This document shows, one piece after another, positions 22,701 to 37,100 of a DNA stretch of 64,000 nucleotides. Source of the stretch: Strigamia acuminata (Eukaryota; Arthropoda; Chilopoda; Geophilomorpha; Linotaeniidae); the NCBI GenBank assembly GCA_949358305.1, contig OX442315.1, positions 20,052,427-20,116,426 on the forward strand. Direction: 5' to 3'. A program made the translations under genes and the position numbers. Numbering within the stretch: the first letter of the stretch is position 1; every line of letters begins with the position of its first letter. The notes beneath the pieces are model-generated. The model made no database searches, was not told where the DNA came from, and worked only from the letters and a program-made list of their open reading frames with translations.

Positions 22701-24437
22701 TTGTTTTACACGCGAATTCATTACATTTATGTTAGTGTGCATCACTTTTAAAAAAAAAATCAATTTGTTGTACCCATTTGCTTGAAAACACTTTTTTTTG
22801 TTGTTAATTTAATTAATTGTAAGGTCACGCATGTATTTTTTGTGTGGGATTGTTGATTTAGTGGTCGAATATTTTTTGTTGTTCGACTGGTTCATTTGGC
22901 TAGTGTAATCATTCTCACTAAATGATAAGTTTGTATGATTTAACTAGTGCAAGGGCATGAGTTAAGGGGATTAAATTTTATAAACTGCTTTTTAATAGAT
23001 GTATTTGTTGATAGGACAGGTAATTGTAATAATATACGTTAACACGTTGTATCAGATTGAATTGTTATTATGTATCGTTTTTTAGGGGGCAATTAAATTT
23101 TTTTTAAAAAATATTTGTGGTTGGTCACATCACATTGAGAAATGTTTTCCATAAAAATTTTAAGTTAGAATTAAATCAAATTTGCAGTTATTGTCACAAA
23201 TAAATGAATTATTTTCTTGTCGTGCCAAAATTATGTGACAAATAAAAAGGAAAATTTCAGAATTTGCAAAAACAAGATGAAATGTATAATCAATATAATA
23301 CTGTGTAAAGAAAATTATATAATGTTGCAATAATGCAATAATGGAAAGTTATCTTTAAAATTGTACGATTTAGATATATTCAAAGGTTTATATGATCTTT
23401 TTTTCCTTAATGCTCAAAGTTGTTATTTTGTAATAACCTTTTTGCAATAATTCTTCCTATGCAATAAATAATGGTTTCCTGTTAGGAAACCTGTTGCATT
23501 AACTCCATTTGATCTGATTTAAAGCGATCATTCCAAACTGCTATAATGGGTCCAAAGTCTTTCCTTGTTTAACTTTTAAAGACCTGCAAGGTTGAAATTA
23601 CTAATTTTTTGCTCTCAATTTATATCAAAGTGAAAAGTTTATTTGGATTTGAAGCATTTTTATTATGGTTTGAATTTTATCCGCTTTGTATTGTAATTCT
23701 TGTTATGAACTAGCAATAAAACTGGAAGTATATTCATATTAATTATAACTTTTTTTTATTATCATTTAATAAAATAAACAAAAAGAGAATATAATTCAAA
23801 ACCCACGGCGGCCTTGACGCCGATATACATACTACATAGCAACGGGTTTTAGAGACATCTGGTGTTGGAAAATTTGAACTAAAATGTGAAAATCTACGGG
23901 GAGTAAATGTAATTAGTATTGATATTGACTCTTCGTTATCGTTCCAATCGTCATTGATTTCAACTAAATTTTTGTTGTAAATCACAAGGATAATGTTAAT
24001 CATGCATACTATATCTCAGTTGATGTTTTTTTCGTCGCACATTCGGAATCACGTGTTGAAAAAAATGATAGACGGGAAAATTGGCACGCTACATATTCTA
24101 TTTTGTTCGTGACTAATGTGAAATCAATGCACGTGAAAAATCCATTGCCTTGCTTATTAATGAAATAACCGTGAAAATCGGAAATGTTATTTAATCCAAG
24201 GATAAAGTGTCAAACTAATGAAAATGTATCGAATTTTAGTTATTAACGGGAGTAGTAATTGACACGTGTACACCAACATTTAAAAAAAATTAAAAACAAA
24301 AATAAAAAGTAAAAATCAAAGAAAGAATAATAAAAAAAATAAAATATTACAGTTTGGGGAGCAAGAAAAGAAATTGTCGAGACGAGATAATTTTCAAACA
24401 AATTATCCATAAAAAAAAAAAAAAAAAAAAAAAAAGA
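22701..24437. other. 3' UTR/flank of the zinc-finger gene and intergenic DNA
   Basis: Candidate poly(A) signals AATAAA at 23463-23468 and 23714-23719. The rest is AT-rich, with an A-run of about 22 nt near 24413-24435. The minus-strand frame at 23743-24003 shows no domain or splice support. Confidence 0.5.
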
Positions 24438-24658
24438 ATATAAAACCGTGACGTCGAAAATTTCTTAGTGCGCAAGCGTGAAACCATTCAGTACTCGCAA
24501 CCCAAACGCACAACAGTAGGAGCGTAGACACACGAGGCGATCGCGCGCCAGTTTCACTTGCAAGAGGCTACCCCTCAATCATCTGTGATTCCCGCCAAAA
24601 AGGGGCCACAACTTTACATCCCCCAACTACACTGACTCTCCTACTTAGTTGTTCGTAG
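24438..24658 (+). promoter_or_regulatory. promoter and 5' UTR exon 1 of the secretogranin-like gene
   Basis: A TATAAAA box at about 24439, a CRE half-site (TGACGTC) at 24449 and an arthropod-type initiator TTCAGT at 24487-24492 precede a non-coding exon ending at a strong donor (GTAG|gtaagt) at 24658. The TATA-to-Inr distance is longer than usual, so the exact start site is uncertain. The matching acceptor is the TAG ending at 28090. Confidence 0.45.
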
Positions 24659-27600
24659 GTAAGTGTTTTGCCTTCATTCTCTTCACAGAAAACCTTGTTA
24701 AAACTCTTTTATTATTAAATATATATATTGGGGGTGTACATACATTTTTTAGTGGATGATAAATGAAATAATGATCCGTTTATGTTTTTTTAATGAATGT
24801 GGTACTGCAAAGTGGTGAAAATTGATTGTGAGGTTAAAGATAAAAGTTGAAATTGGACTGGAAAATGCGAGGATCCAGTCGTTATGCATTGCCTATGATT
24901 GTCTGTTATGAGAGGAAGACTGAACGATCGATTCCGGTGTCATAGACCATCAGCAAATCAATCATTGAGCTGCTGTGCAAGTCAGTTATACTATTGAAAC
25001 CCATCTTTAAGTAAAGAAGAAACACTCCTAAGTGCAAAATAAACACTGGTATACAGCAACAGTAATTGCATTACGGAGAAATTAATTTGGTCTTTGTTAT
25101 TCCTGATTAAACTTTTATACGTTTGAGTAATATTCATGGAGTATGTGTAAACATACGGGAAAATCAATACCAAGAGTATCATGTTTTTTTTTTTTTTTTC
25201 TCTTTTTTTTAGTATTTTTTTTTTATTTATTTTTTTTTCTACTGTCGAACATATGGTTAATGGACGTCAAGAAAAAAGAACGAAATGCGATGCTTGTTAT
25301 CCGTAGAAAAATTAGAAAATCTGAAGTTTACTTTGCAAAATACAAACCCGGCTTATTTCAGTTATTTCTTTTTTTTTAAATTACCGTTGTTTCGAAGAAC
25401 GTATTCTCGTTATACCTTTCGTAATTAAGTCAGTCTTGAGAGAGGGGAAACTCATTCCTTATCACTGGTTAAAATTAATGTGTTAAGGTTCCCTTGACAA
25501 CCAATTTTCGCATACCTCGTAAGTCACTTGGTAATGAACTTTAGTCTAATGAAGAGCAAACCTATTTATTACAGACAATTACTTGTCTAATTGTCGAAAA
25601 AGAAGAAAAAACAATCCGTAATAGTGCTATAAATAAAAATAAAAAGCTTTAACAAGCTGGTAATATTACTCCGACGGCTGGGATGTGTATGATCCACTTC
25701 AAATTTAATTTACAAGTTCGTGATAGCAAGATAACAACACAACATATGCGCGCTTCGGCTTTTGACATAATGTGTGGTTGCAATTCTCGTGTGATTACAA
25801 CTGATGTTTGACCTTTATGGCCATAACGCAATTCTTGTCGTTTCGAGATTGCTGTGTCTAATTGAATGATTTGTTCGAATAAAAGATGTAAGAAGGAGAG
25901 AAGACCGGTGGGGATACTGAATGATTAAGATTTAAATGTTCTTCGACGTAACTTGTAATTTGCTAAGACAATAAGGGGACGATGTGCCAATGTGTAAAGG
26001 AAACCAACAGAGAAAAGTCAATATTGTTATTGAGACGACTCCGGAGACGACGAATTTTGCTTGACTGACCCAACGCCGAGATAGCAGCTGTTTTATTATC
26101 CTCAGGAGATCTTATGCTTTTCTTTGTGTACTTGTACATCTAACTTTTTTTTTTAAAGATCAAAGGTTCATCACCTACAATAAATGCGAGTTTTTATGAC
26201 TTGCTCATCAGCATCGAAACGACGTTTCAGTTGAGACTCGAATTGCACGAAAAACAGAATCTAATTTTTCGAGATAAAAGCCGTATCTGTATAGTGTTTC
26301 ACGTTAGACTTTTTTTTTGTTGTTTTATTTTTTAACAAAAATGAAAGATGAGGGGTTTTAAGACCACTTAAAACAATTTACATTCATACTCACACAAAGT
26401 GAAGCTGTTTCATAATCGCTATTGCCCCTTAGCTATTGAACCGCGCATTATTCATAAAGCTGAGAGTGACTTTTACTGTCATTTTACCTCGCATTTTACA
26501 CATCAGTGGAGTGGCAATATGCATGTTATATAAGTTTAATCACCAATATAGCACAAACGGCCATCTTTTATTAAGTTAATAAACATTTTGATCATTTGCT
26601 AATTTTATTTTATTCATAGAGTTTCAGGCATTTATTTAATTTTTTTTTTAAATTCCTCGTTAATTGAATTTTAATGAAATATGAATTCGCACATATGAAT
26701 GAAATTGTTTTAAGAGTTTTTTTTTTGTTAATCTTCTTTACTTTAATCGCCTTTTTTGCTCTTCGTATTAAAGATAAATTTTGTCAGAATTAATATTTAG
26801 TTGAACGGTCAAAGTTTACGTTCGTAGCAGAGGTCTAATGTCTTAATTAAATTTTTTAATTAGGAATTATTTTTGCATAAGTTTTGGCTTAGAATTTATG
26901 TTTCCGGTTGAAATATTCGGTGGGTTTGTTTGTATTAAATGTCGCAGAAGTGTGTTGGAATTAAAAATATTTTAATTTCTTCAAAATGCATCAATTTTAA
27001 TTAAATATTTACTGATTGCAAAATCAAAATCAAATCATTCAATCATGTATCTTAGCAATATCCGAGCAACCAACACTTGTTATCAAACATTTGTTAGAAA
27101 TGGCTGCTCAAAATCAACCGAATGCGAGTTAGAAATGTCCGTTATGGATTTTAGAATGTTAAACTATTCAAAGAGCTTTTGTTTACTGCTTTTATGAAAA
27201 ATTTATTAGAAAATTTTTACTTCTTTAGCGCCATGGGAAATTAACAATGTAATTATAACATGTAATATTCATGAACTTGAAGATGTCTGCGTAACATTTA
27301 AAAAATATATTTTTCTTTTAAATTTATTTTTGTATTTGTAAAGTTAAATGGGTTCGTTTAAATAATTTTCGATGGGAATAAATAAAGCAGCATGTTTTGT
27401 ACACAATAATAAGGCCGAATCTTCAAGTAGAATGAAAGAAAATGTTGCGACTCGCACTCACGCTACGGTACACAGAGAATTCGGTGAAGTGGTGATAAAC
27501 AGATAATCGGCACAATGGAGCACAGAACATGTTCCGTCAATTCCAGAACAATTTTGTATCATTTGCAGTAAATGCGGTTGTTTGCTTTCATTCTATTCAT

Positions 27601-28090
27601 TGTGTGTCACGGCAGAAAAAAAACTATACAAAAGCAAAAAAATGTGCAGAATTTTCAATATTTTCGTCAAAATTAATGGAAAATTTTGCATTTTGAAAAT
27701 TTTTGTTGTCAACAAAAGCTCAAAATGTCGACCATCATTAAAAATTTCATTTGTATATGTCCACGAGCAATAATCCATAAAGAAATTTGAGCAATAACAT
27801 TTTAAAGTTGTCATTCTAATTTTACCAGTACAAGAATGATAAAAATAAAAATGGCCAGACATTTCTTGGCTATGATACAGAATGAAAGATAAAACTATAA
27901 ATCATGTTTAAAACAAGTATAAAAAAAAGACAAAGCTCACTCTTTCTACCAATTTAACAATAAATTGAGATTTTTTTCGTCTAAATGAATCGTTTATCTC
28001 TTCTTTAACAGTACTTTTCTTTTCACTTAAACTTTTCACACGACTTGTCAATTGCTATGGCCGTCTACAAAGTCCTTTCTATTGTTCTAG
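24659..28090 (+). other. 5' UTR intron of the secretogranin-like gene
   Basis: AT-rich 3.4-kb intron with poly-T tracts near 25185-25240. Open frames are short and lack protein features. An acceptor with a strong pyrimidine tract ends at 28090. Confidence 0.45.
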
Positions 28091-28108
28091 AGTACAGTCA
28101 TTCGGGGG

Positions 28109-31100
28109 ATGAGGCCTAACATCGTTATGTCGGTGACTGCATCCGTGCTTTTGATGCAGCTCGCTTGGTCGTCTTTCTCTCACGCTGCACCAACATCAAT
28201 AACGTCAAAACCGACTGGTAAGTTACATTTTTTATTGTTTTTTTCTCCATCTCTTTTACTATTATCATCATAACTGTTTGTGACTTAAGCTCAGTTTTCG
28301 CATGGCTTATTATTTACCTGCAACCCTAAAAAGACGATCTTCTCTTCAGAAGCTCCAAGGATAAATCAAAGCGTGATAGATTAATTTGGATCTAATTATA
28401 GGGATTCGTGAAAACAAACTTGTGTTCATGTAACACAAACACCGCTGCTATAATCGCATTAAAATAATAAGGTTGCTGTTCAACATTAGGGTTATGTATA
28501 AATACAATGCTAAGCCATGCATTAAGCTCGAGACAATCTGAAAAAGGGAATTTGTTAGAATTCCAACGTTTTTATCCAGTGACAGGAAACACGTAGGTAC
28601 TTAATGCAATCAGATACCTAAAATTAACCTACTCACCTGACTACGACATTCAAAAACAATTTGAAAAGAGATTCGCCAGGGAATTGAAGAAGAAAATGAA
28701 TGTTGATGAGACCAAATTGAATTCGCCGGTCTGTCCCTGCACTATACAACGTCTATAAATTTAGGAGATCAGTATCAAGGGATTGATGTGTGTGTGTGTT
28801 CATCAGCATAACATCTATCACAACATTGTAGCCTATATATTACAGTCATTTTGGCATGCATTTCATTATTTTTTGTTGGCATATCGCAAATTGAGTTGTT
28901 TACTGTATAATATGACGATAACTCGATGAAAAAGAAAGTCTTGAAAAGAAAATCTTATTTAACGACTCGACCTGGAAGTGATGTGCCATGATGCTGCTCA
29001 ATAACCTGCTGCAATGACGCAGGCAACTGAATAAAACTTTTATACTGAATTATATCAAGGGGAGAAGTGAAAGAGGAGGCAACGAAAATCACTTCAAGTT
29101 AGTTGGCTGCTTTGACTTAGTGTTTATTTAGCCTCTTTCAGCAAATAGACGTCATTTTATATGATCCTTGTTTCCATGGCAATAAATAATAATGATTAAT
29201 AACGTATTATGTTGGAGTCGTGATAGATATAAACGGAAAAGTACAGTAAGGAAATCTATCATGCTTTATTGGTTTTAAAAAATAATCAATTTTGTGGGAA
29301 ATAAAATGAAGAGGTGTAAGGTTTTTAATCACCAATAGAAGATAAAATTTCTTAGACGTCTATTGGGTCGTTTAAAGTGGCTTTTCACAACACTCCAACT
29401 GATTGAAGTTGGTAGTGAACCGAGCAAAATGAAGCTTAGTTTCTTCTTTCTAATTACAAGAAACTTTATTTGAAATTTTAGTGGTTTTACTTCCACTTTT
29501 ACACTCTTCTAAGTGGGCGAGTGTATTCTGCTGCTTCTGCTTTTATTAAACTCACGATCTCCCTCGAATTCAATGCGCATAATTCATTCAAATGCCGTGA
29601 TAATTATGCACTGTTATCACCCCGTGTTGAAAAGTTATGTTTAGTGTTAACTACTTTTTAAATATTGCACGATGATGGAAAATGAGAAAACGTATACCCT
29701 CAGACAAGTCTCACGCGTCCAATTTCCGTGGATTCTATAATGCATTTTCTTGGCTTAAATCCCTTCAAGCCAAGAGCGCACACACACACACACATGCTAT
29801 CAATTTTTTACTTTTACTCAGATGAGATGGGTTTGGCCTGTCTTTACTAAAACAATTTCGGGTTGTCAAGAACCGTTATCTAACCTCCAATTAAAGTTGA
29901 GAAGAAATATAAAACATACACAAACATACGGAGGATTTTGATGTGAGTGTATAAATTTTTTTGATTGAGTTTACGTGTAAGCCGGTTTAAACGAAATTGG
30001 AAGAAAGCTACTGTAAAGAGAAGGGGGAAAGATGGTTGATTATAAAGGGAGACTGAAAGCAAGTTCGATTTTCAACTGGGTATTTTGGATCGCGGTTAGT
30101 AAATGCAACCATCTGGATGAGGATAGCAAGGCAAAGTACTTGTCGCGTTCGCATTCTCTCTTTTATCTGAATCGATCGCCCTGATGAAAAGATGCAGCTC
30201 TTTTTACTCGTAAACCACAATAACTACTTATCAAAGTTCTAGCCTGTTGTCGGTTGGAATAATCGTCTTTAGTTTAAGCTTCAACTTAAATATTTATGCT
30301 GATTTGTGAGTGTAGTTAATTAGTGATACCGTGTTTACAGGTTACATACGGTATGTATATTTTGGTAAACATACGAAATGAGTGCGCGCGCACTTTAAGA
30401 GATAATAGTTTTAACTTGTGCACATTTAGCAAGGTAATTGGACATTTAAATTTTTTAAAAAAAAATGTTTATCTTTTACCCTCTAGGGCTTACCGGTACT
30501 TTCGCTTGGCGATCAATGTAATTGTATATTCTCATACAAATAAAGTGGAATTGCAATTTTACATTTTTTTAAATTGCAAAAAAATATGAATTTAGAAAAT
30601 CGAAGAATTTTTATTCAATTGATCAAAGAGTCGGCTTTCAAAATTATTGACAGAATTCTTGAAATCATGAATTCTATATTAGCTTTATTGTAACTGATCA
30701 TACAACGTAAAAAATTGAACAGATATATGACAGAGAAAATAGAATCAGATAAGGAGAGAAGATTCTATGATCCGTAGATCTGCAGATTGCCGATCAGATG
30801 CTTTAACCACTACACACACCATCCGGGAATTCCAACAGAACTGAATGTCCCAATCACTATAGATGTATTTACCGATAATCGCTGCATGCCTGCAAGTATT
30901 ATTAATTTTTCTTATCGAACGATTGGTTATTCAATGTTTAGAATTGTGCACATTTTGTTGATTTTTAATTACAGCAAGCGCGCCCGCTTAATTAAAAATT
31001 CATTTTGTGATATTAGAGCATCTAATTTCAGCGTGAAACACTTTCGCAACGTATAATAAAGTAGCTCTATGGGGTGTTTAACATATTTTATGTTTTTCAA

Positions 31101-34100
31101 AAAATACGTAACGACTTTTAATGAAGCAGTTATTGTTGTTGAACTGCACATCAGATTTTCTCGACACAATTCTCGGATTGTGAGCGCACGTGCAGGAGTG
31201 GAGGTGTTTACGTGGGCCGAGCAGATGATTTGATCGAATTTCTTTAGTAGGTGGCTTTAGTAATTCTTGTTGCCATGGCTACTGACTTCGCTCGCAACTT
31301 AGGCTGCATGAATACAAAGTACATTTCGTAGGTGTGTTAAATTAAGTCATGTTTATGAGTTACAAAGTTTGTGCTTGCTTAACCCAACACATTAAGAAGG
31401 GAAAATCCTTTTCTTTAATATACCTGTTGCGCTATTCCATTATATAGCTCAAGATCGATCTTTAAGGTGAACGAAAGAAGATTGAATGATTCGACGAAAA
31501 GATCTTTTGTGCTCAGATTACGCCACTGGCAAATTAAAACACGTCTGCTCGTATTAGTGGTTTCACTTTAAATTTTTCTTTTTTCTTTTTTAGCAGAAAG
31601 AGAAGGAAAAAAAAACCAATGGTTATGTATGTGGCCTAGTTTAAGAAAACCGAATCGTATTCTGTAGGAAACATCATGTAATGTTGACATTTAATCAAAG
31701 TGTAGAAATTAGATTTCTTTTCGATTTTTTTTTAAAGGAAAACGAAATAACATTGCACCGACAGTGAAACAAAAAAATAAAAAATATAAAAATGTTTTGA
31801 ATTGTGATGAAAATAAGGGTTGGAAAAATCAATAGATCGCAAGAATTTAGCAATATTTTTTTGTGGTTTTAGCCTTTCGTTTATATTCATACCACCAACT
31901 TCCGACCGCAGTAACTCATCTGCGTAATAGTTATCTAACTTAACCGGCGCAGACGGCATTTTGTGCAATAAGAAAAGACAATTCCACGGTGCAGTTTTTG
32001 ATCTTTTGACTTTATCCGTACAAAAGGAGGCGATTGTGGAAAAGCTTATTGCTTTGATAAGCATATTAGAAGTTGAAAACAAAGAAAATTAGCTCATTGT
32101 TCTAACGAGACAATACAGGCCCGCAAGTAATTAAGGCAGCCGGCAATTATGGTATGTAAGGCACGACAATGTCATGCCACACCTTATGAAAGCGATCAGA
32201 CTGCGTTTCCTGTTCTGTTTCTGGTTCTAGCGTATGCACGCAAATGCCGTGCAGGGAAGTACTCCGGGGAGCTCAGGCGGAGCTTTTCATGCTTCGATCG
32301 CTTCGCTGCATTTTGTAGTTTGGTTTTTTGATAAAGGCAGACGAGGGTGCGTTATTTGTACATATTGAATAGTTAAACACGTCGAATCTGTGCTAATTCA
32401 CTTGCTTTTTTTTTAGTAAGTCGAAATTCATTTTGGCTCATGGAAAAATTTAAAGATTGTAAGAAATAAAATAAAGATAAATGAGAAAATTCGACTTAAG
32501 CACTGACATGTTCCGGGTAAGGTTGCCTTGGAAACGCAACTAATGACATTTGTGGGGTCAACGGTTCATTCCACAAAATGTGTAGACATGTCGGTCAACA
32601 TGTTGCTATGGTAACTTAAACTTAGATGTTTAATAGAATAGAAGAGCATTGAAGATGTCGTTGGTAAATAAAGGCGAATGTTGTATTTACTTTTATTAAC
32701 TAAAAAAAAATAAATATTGATTTTAAGACAATAATACAAAGGTCATTTTTTAATAGTCTCTTTATAAACGTAATTGAGGAAGATGTCGTTGTTGTGTGCC
32801 AAACAGGAAACTGTGTCTGCAAGCAGCCATTACTTACTTGTGATTTATATATATTTAACAAACGAGTCAATAGCAAACAGCCTTGAGCAGCTGCTCATTC
32901 ATTTCATCCTTTTCAGAACGCATTACCGGTAAATAAGCCGGAGCAGTATATAATTAATTTCAGTGGAGTAAGCTACAAACTTGACAGAGATCATTCGCAG
33001 ACTTTTATTTTCGCAAAGTATAGAGAAATAAAGGTTAGACAGATTTGCCAGCAAGTCATCAATATTTGTTATTTATTTACTTTCCACCTGTTAGACTAAC
33101 CACATGTCAGTAAATACGGAGCAAACATGTAGTTAACAAATATATCTGGCACTAAGGACATCTAAAGATAGAAGATTAGCGTTATTACATTAACCAAAGC
33201 ACTCTTTTCTAAAAATATGTGAAAGAATGAGAACACTCGAGAGAGTAAACCATCAATGGGAATCAATAAAAACCAGATGTTAGTTGATGATAGAGGCGTC
33301 TAAGGGTGAAAACAACACTCGTGAAATGTCCAGCTAGGAAGGAAATGGGATTCAACTAGCCAAGCGTCCGCACTTTACTGCAACTAAATTTCCTTAATTT
33401 ACTAATACAAACTCCGTTTATGGCATTTTTTTTCAGCAACTGCGATTTAAAAAATAGCTCTTTATACCGTTTCTTCCGTTAGATTTTTCTTTTTAAAAAT
33501 TTAGAAAAATTAACTGAATTAATTAATTTATTTATTTATTTATTTACTCCGTATTTATTTATTTATTTGTTTGTTTGTTTTCAGTTGTGAAGGATTCTGC
33601 TACATCTCAGGTAAGGTTTAACCAATTCAATAATATCTATTTTTTTTGTTGTTGGAGCAATTTTGTCTCCCCTCCTTGTTGATCCAAACAGATTGATTCG
33701 TCTTGTATTTGAGCTAGTTGAAATTCTACGTCGTCTCTAAACTCAAGGGAAGAGCGACATAAAATTGAAAGGGCACAATACAGGGGTTTGGGATTTGAAG
33801 CAATAAAAGAGGCGCAATATGACTTTTCCATTGCCTTGCTTAAAAATCTAGTTGGGGACCCACCTGTTTCGCTTTTTCTATCGACAATGTAGCGCTTTCG
33901 TTGAATTATTTAAAAATGAAAATAAAATATTTATTTTTTAAATAATGAAAATGTTAAATAAGATTTCCGTACCTTTGGGAGATCCATCATTCATTAAGCC
34001 CTCAAAGCGTATGAAATTGTGTAATCCTGAAGCGTATATGCTTTCATGGAATTCAATTTACTAAATTTTTTTTATAGTAGGCCTACTGTATAGAGTTATA

Positions 34101-37100
34101 CTACATCTTTAATGGCTGGTGTGTATGGAAGCCATTAGATTGAAGCTATTCAGCATATGTTACTCTGTGCGGTAATTACTACGCGCTTTAAAATTTAAAT
34201 TAATGAGAAAATGCGTAGTAATTAATAAAGCTTAAAGCTGGTTAAAGTTGCTATTGCATAGATGATAATCAGTTAAATTTTTGACTTGCTATCACGAAAA
34301 TCATCAATAAATCCGGCTAGTCACATGTTACAAGAGATAATTTAATTTACTGATTTGATTATATACATTTAAAAAAAAATTCGATGTGTTTGTTTAAAAC
34401 TGGAAGCATGTCTTTATCATCCGTGATATTAAATTTATTCCAAGTTGTCATTTATAATTTCGTTTATTTATCTGCACTTGAGGATGCTGTTTCAATCCGA
34501 GTCAAACATATTGCATGCTGCGACTACGTAATAGATTGGGTACAAGAAAACGTTGCACAACTTGTCAGTTCATGTTTAAATTTCTAATTTGTTACGGTAC
34601 ATTGGGAAAATTAAATTGTTTGGACTGTTTGGTTTGCTTGTGCCAACGCAAAATAAAAATATATATCAGGGCGTTTGTGTGGTGTAAAAATTGCCAAGTT
34701 TAACTAAGAAAAAAAAAAAAATAAATAAATAAATAAATAAATTGCTGTAACTTCAAACGCATTTGATTTTTTTAAATATTTTTTTTTTCAATGAAATTTA
34801 TAATCGAGTTTACATAGATACGATTCAAACCACATCGTATTTAAGTTTAATGATATTGGTTTGGAATTACTCGTATGTGTATGCGCATTCACAAATTGAA
34901 TTTAAAATTCATTTTTAAAAAAAACATTTTAGGTCACAGATGAAGAGCAACAACTGGAAACATTAAAAAACCAAGGTTTGTGAATAATTTTGCCTATTCT
35001 TTGTTCGTAATTGAAGTGAAATGAAGCGTTAATTGAGAAAGAACAAGGATGAAAGATTGAACCAACGAAGTTGAGGGTAATGACCTATGGTTCGGGTTTC
35101 CTTTTATACTCATTAACGAAACAGGCAGGGTGCCACACTAAAACGCCTACATTTATCATGCTTTCTAATTTCAGCAAAAACGCATGATGACATCGCTGTT
35201 GTTAAGTCTGAAGTTCAAGCTTCGACTAATGTGAACGGCCAAAAGTCATCGTTTATGGAAACGGAAACTAAAGGTTTTAAGATTTCCAAAAATATTTATT
35301 CGTATGTAAATTCCGAGATTTTACTTTATAATCTAAAGTTTATTTAACTCCGTACAATTCTTTTAACTATTTTATGCGGGCTCTTTCTTGTGTGAGATGG
35401 TTTTGACATTAATTCGACCTGCAATCTTTTCTAAAATCAGTTGGGAAGGTTCCACTTGGAAAATCGAAATGGAAAAGGAGAAAAAATTTATTTCCTCTCT
35501 CCCTTTATATATTATAGAAATATTGCAAATCTATCTCAGGAATAATCAAAATTAAATCTTTAACTGTGTTTTGATTGAAATGTATTTGGCAATTGAATAT
35601 TTCCAGTACAAGACGCAAGAAACGGACAAATGTTAGCGAGTAGAAAACAGGAAACTGTCGAAACGCAGAAGGAGGGCGGTGCCAAACCTGACAAGATTGT
35701 CAAGACGGTAGTAGACATTCCAAATAAGGGAATTCATCAAACAAATATTAACCACAACGGGAAGGAAATCAGTGAGAGCAAAGAAATGAACGAGGTGAGT
35801 AAACAAGGAGACAAAATACAGCCTCTAAGATTGAAAGTGATGCAATGTTTTGCTATTTTAGGATTATTATACACCCTTAGAAGGTATTCAGTACAGTCCA
35901 ATTGACATGGCTGAATATATTTATCGAACAGGAGATGAGGACGGAGTGACTCTGGCAATTGAGGAACTTATGAGAGAGAGACTGGTTAGAGCATTAAATT
36001 AGTTTACTCTAATATGATTTAACTCCGTGTTTACATTCTAGTTAAGTCAAGAGGATGCAATTAATTATTTGGAGGAAGTTAAAATGAATTTAGACATTCT
36101 TCGAGCGCAAGGCGAGCAAGCAAATCGTATTAGGGCAATAGCTGCTAGAAGGGAGATGTTAAGCAACCAAGTAAATTTGTTTTAAATTTTTCAGTGTTTC
36201 AATTTGTTTTGGCTGACAAGTGAGTATAATTTCCGTGTTTAGGAAAGCCGCGAGCAAAAATTTCGAGAGCGCTCTTCCCAATTTGGAATTAATCATCGTT
36301 TACAAGCGGATTCAATAGAAATATCGTCAGGAGAAAGCAAAAGAATGTCATCAGCCATTAGTTCACGTCAACCAAGTAATTCTTTTAAACTTTTAATTCT
36401 TACTTTGACAATTTTAATAAATATTTAATCATTTGAAATTAGGTTTTCACAAAACAGGATTATTTAATGAAGAGGAAACGTATGAAGCTAATATTAATCC
36501 AGAAATAGACTATGATGAAATACTCGGACGAGGTCGACTTGCAGATTTCTTATCCAAAGAATTCTCTCTGGAAGAAGTTATTTACCAATTAGCCAAACAA
36601 ATGTTCACGCAGAGTGTTATGCGCGGTTTGAAGTTTTAATTTGCAGGTATTCGAATATTTAATAATTAATTTCGTCTTGTAGGGAACAACGACGCGGAAG
36701 AAGCGTTGCAGAGGTTTACGCTGTTTTTACAAGAAGAAACAGCAAGAGGACGAATATCTCCAGCTTTACAACGGAAAGTGATTAGTAAGATAAGAAAACA
36801 AATACAATTTTATCTCATCGTTAATTTGTCGTTGTTTAATTATAGATGCACTGTTGGCAGCTTTAATGGATACTGTCGGAGATCATCCTGAATATGCTGC
36901 ACTGCAGCAAGCGAATCCAGTAATTAATTCTGAATTAAAATCTCAGAACTTAAATGGTGCGTTTTATTAAAATAAGCATAACCCGTTTAAATTTTCGCGA
37001 TATTAAAAATATTCTTTAATTTCAATGTAAATAATTAATTTTTCGCAGATAACTCTAAGTCTCCTAAATCATTTTCTACCTTAAATAGCAAACGGGAAAC

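Larger units (their letters stand above)
28218..33584 (+). other. large intron 1 of the secretogranin-like gene
   Basis: About 5.4 kb. Contains RFX X-box-like palindromes at 29170, 31269, 32522 and 32602, a tRNA-like sequence at 30755-30825 (minus), a (CA)n at about 29780-29793, and a (TTTA)n/(TTTG)n tract running into the acceptor at about 33525-33584. No coding sequence is recognised. Confidence 0.5.

Noticed and set aside
23743-24003. 86-codon minus-strand frame in the zinc-finger 3' flank
   Set aside because: No motif, splice context or recognisable family.
30755-30825. Functional tRNA gene
   Set aside because: B box decayed and acceptor stem does not pair.
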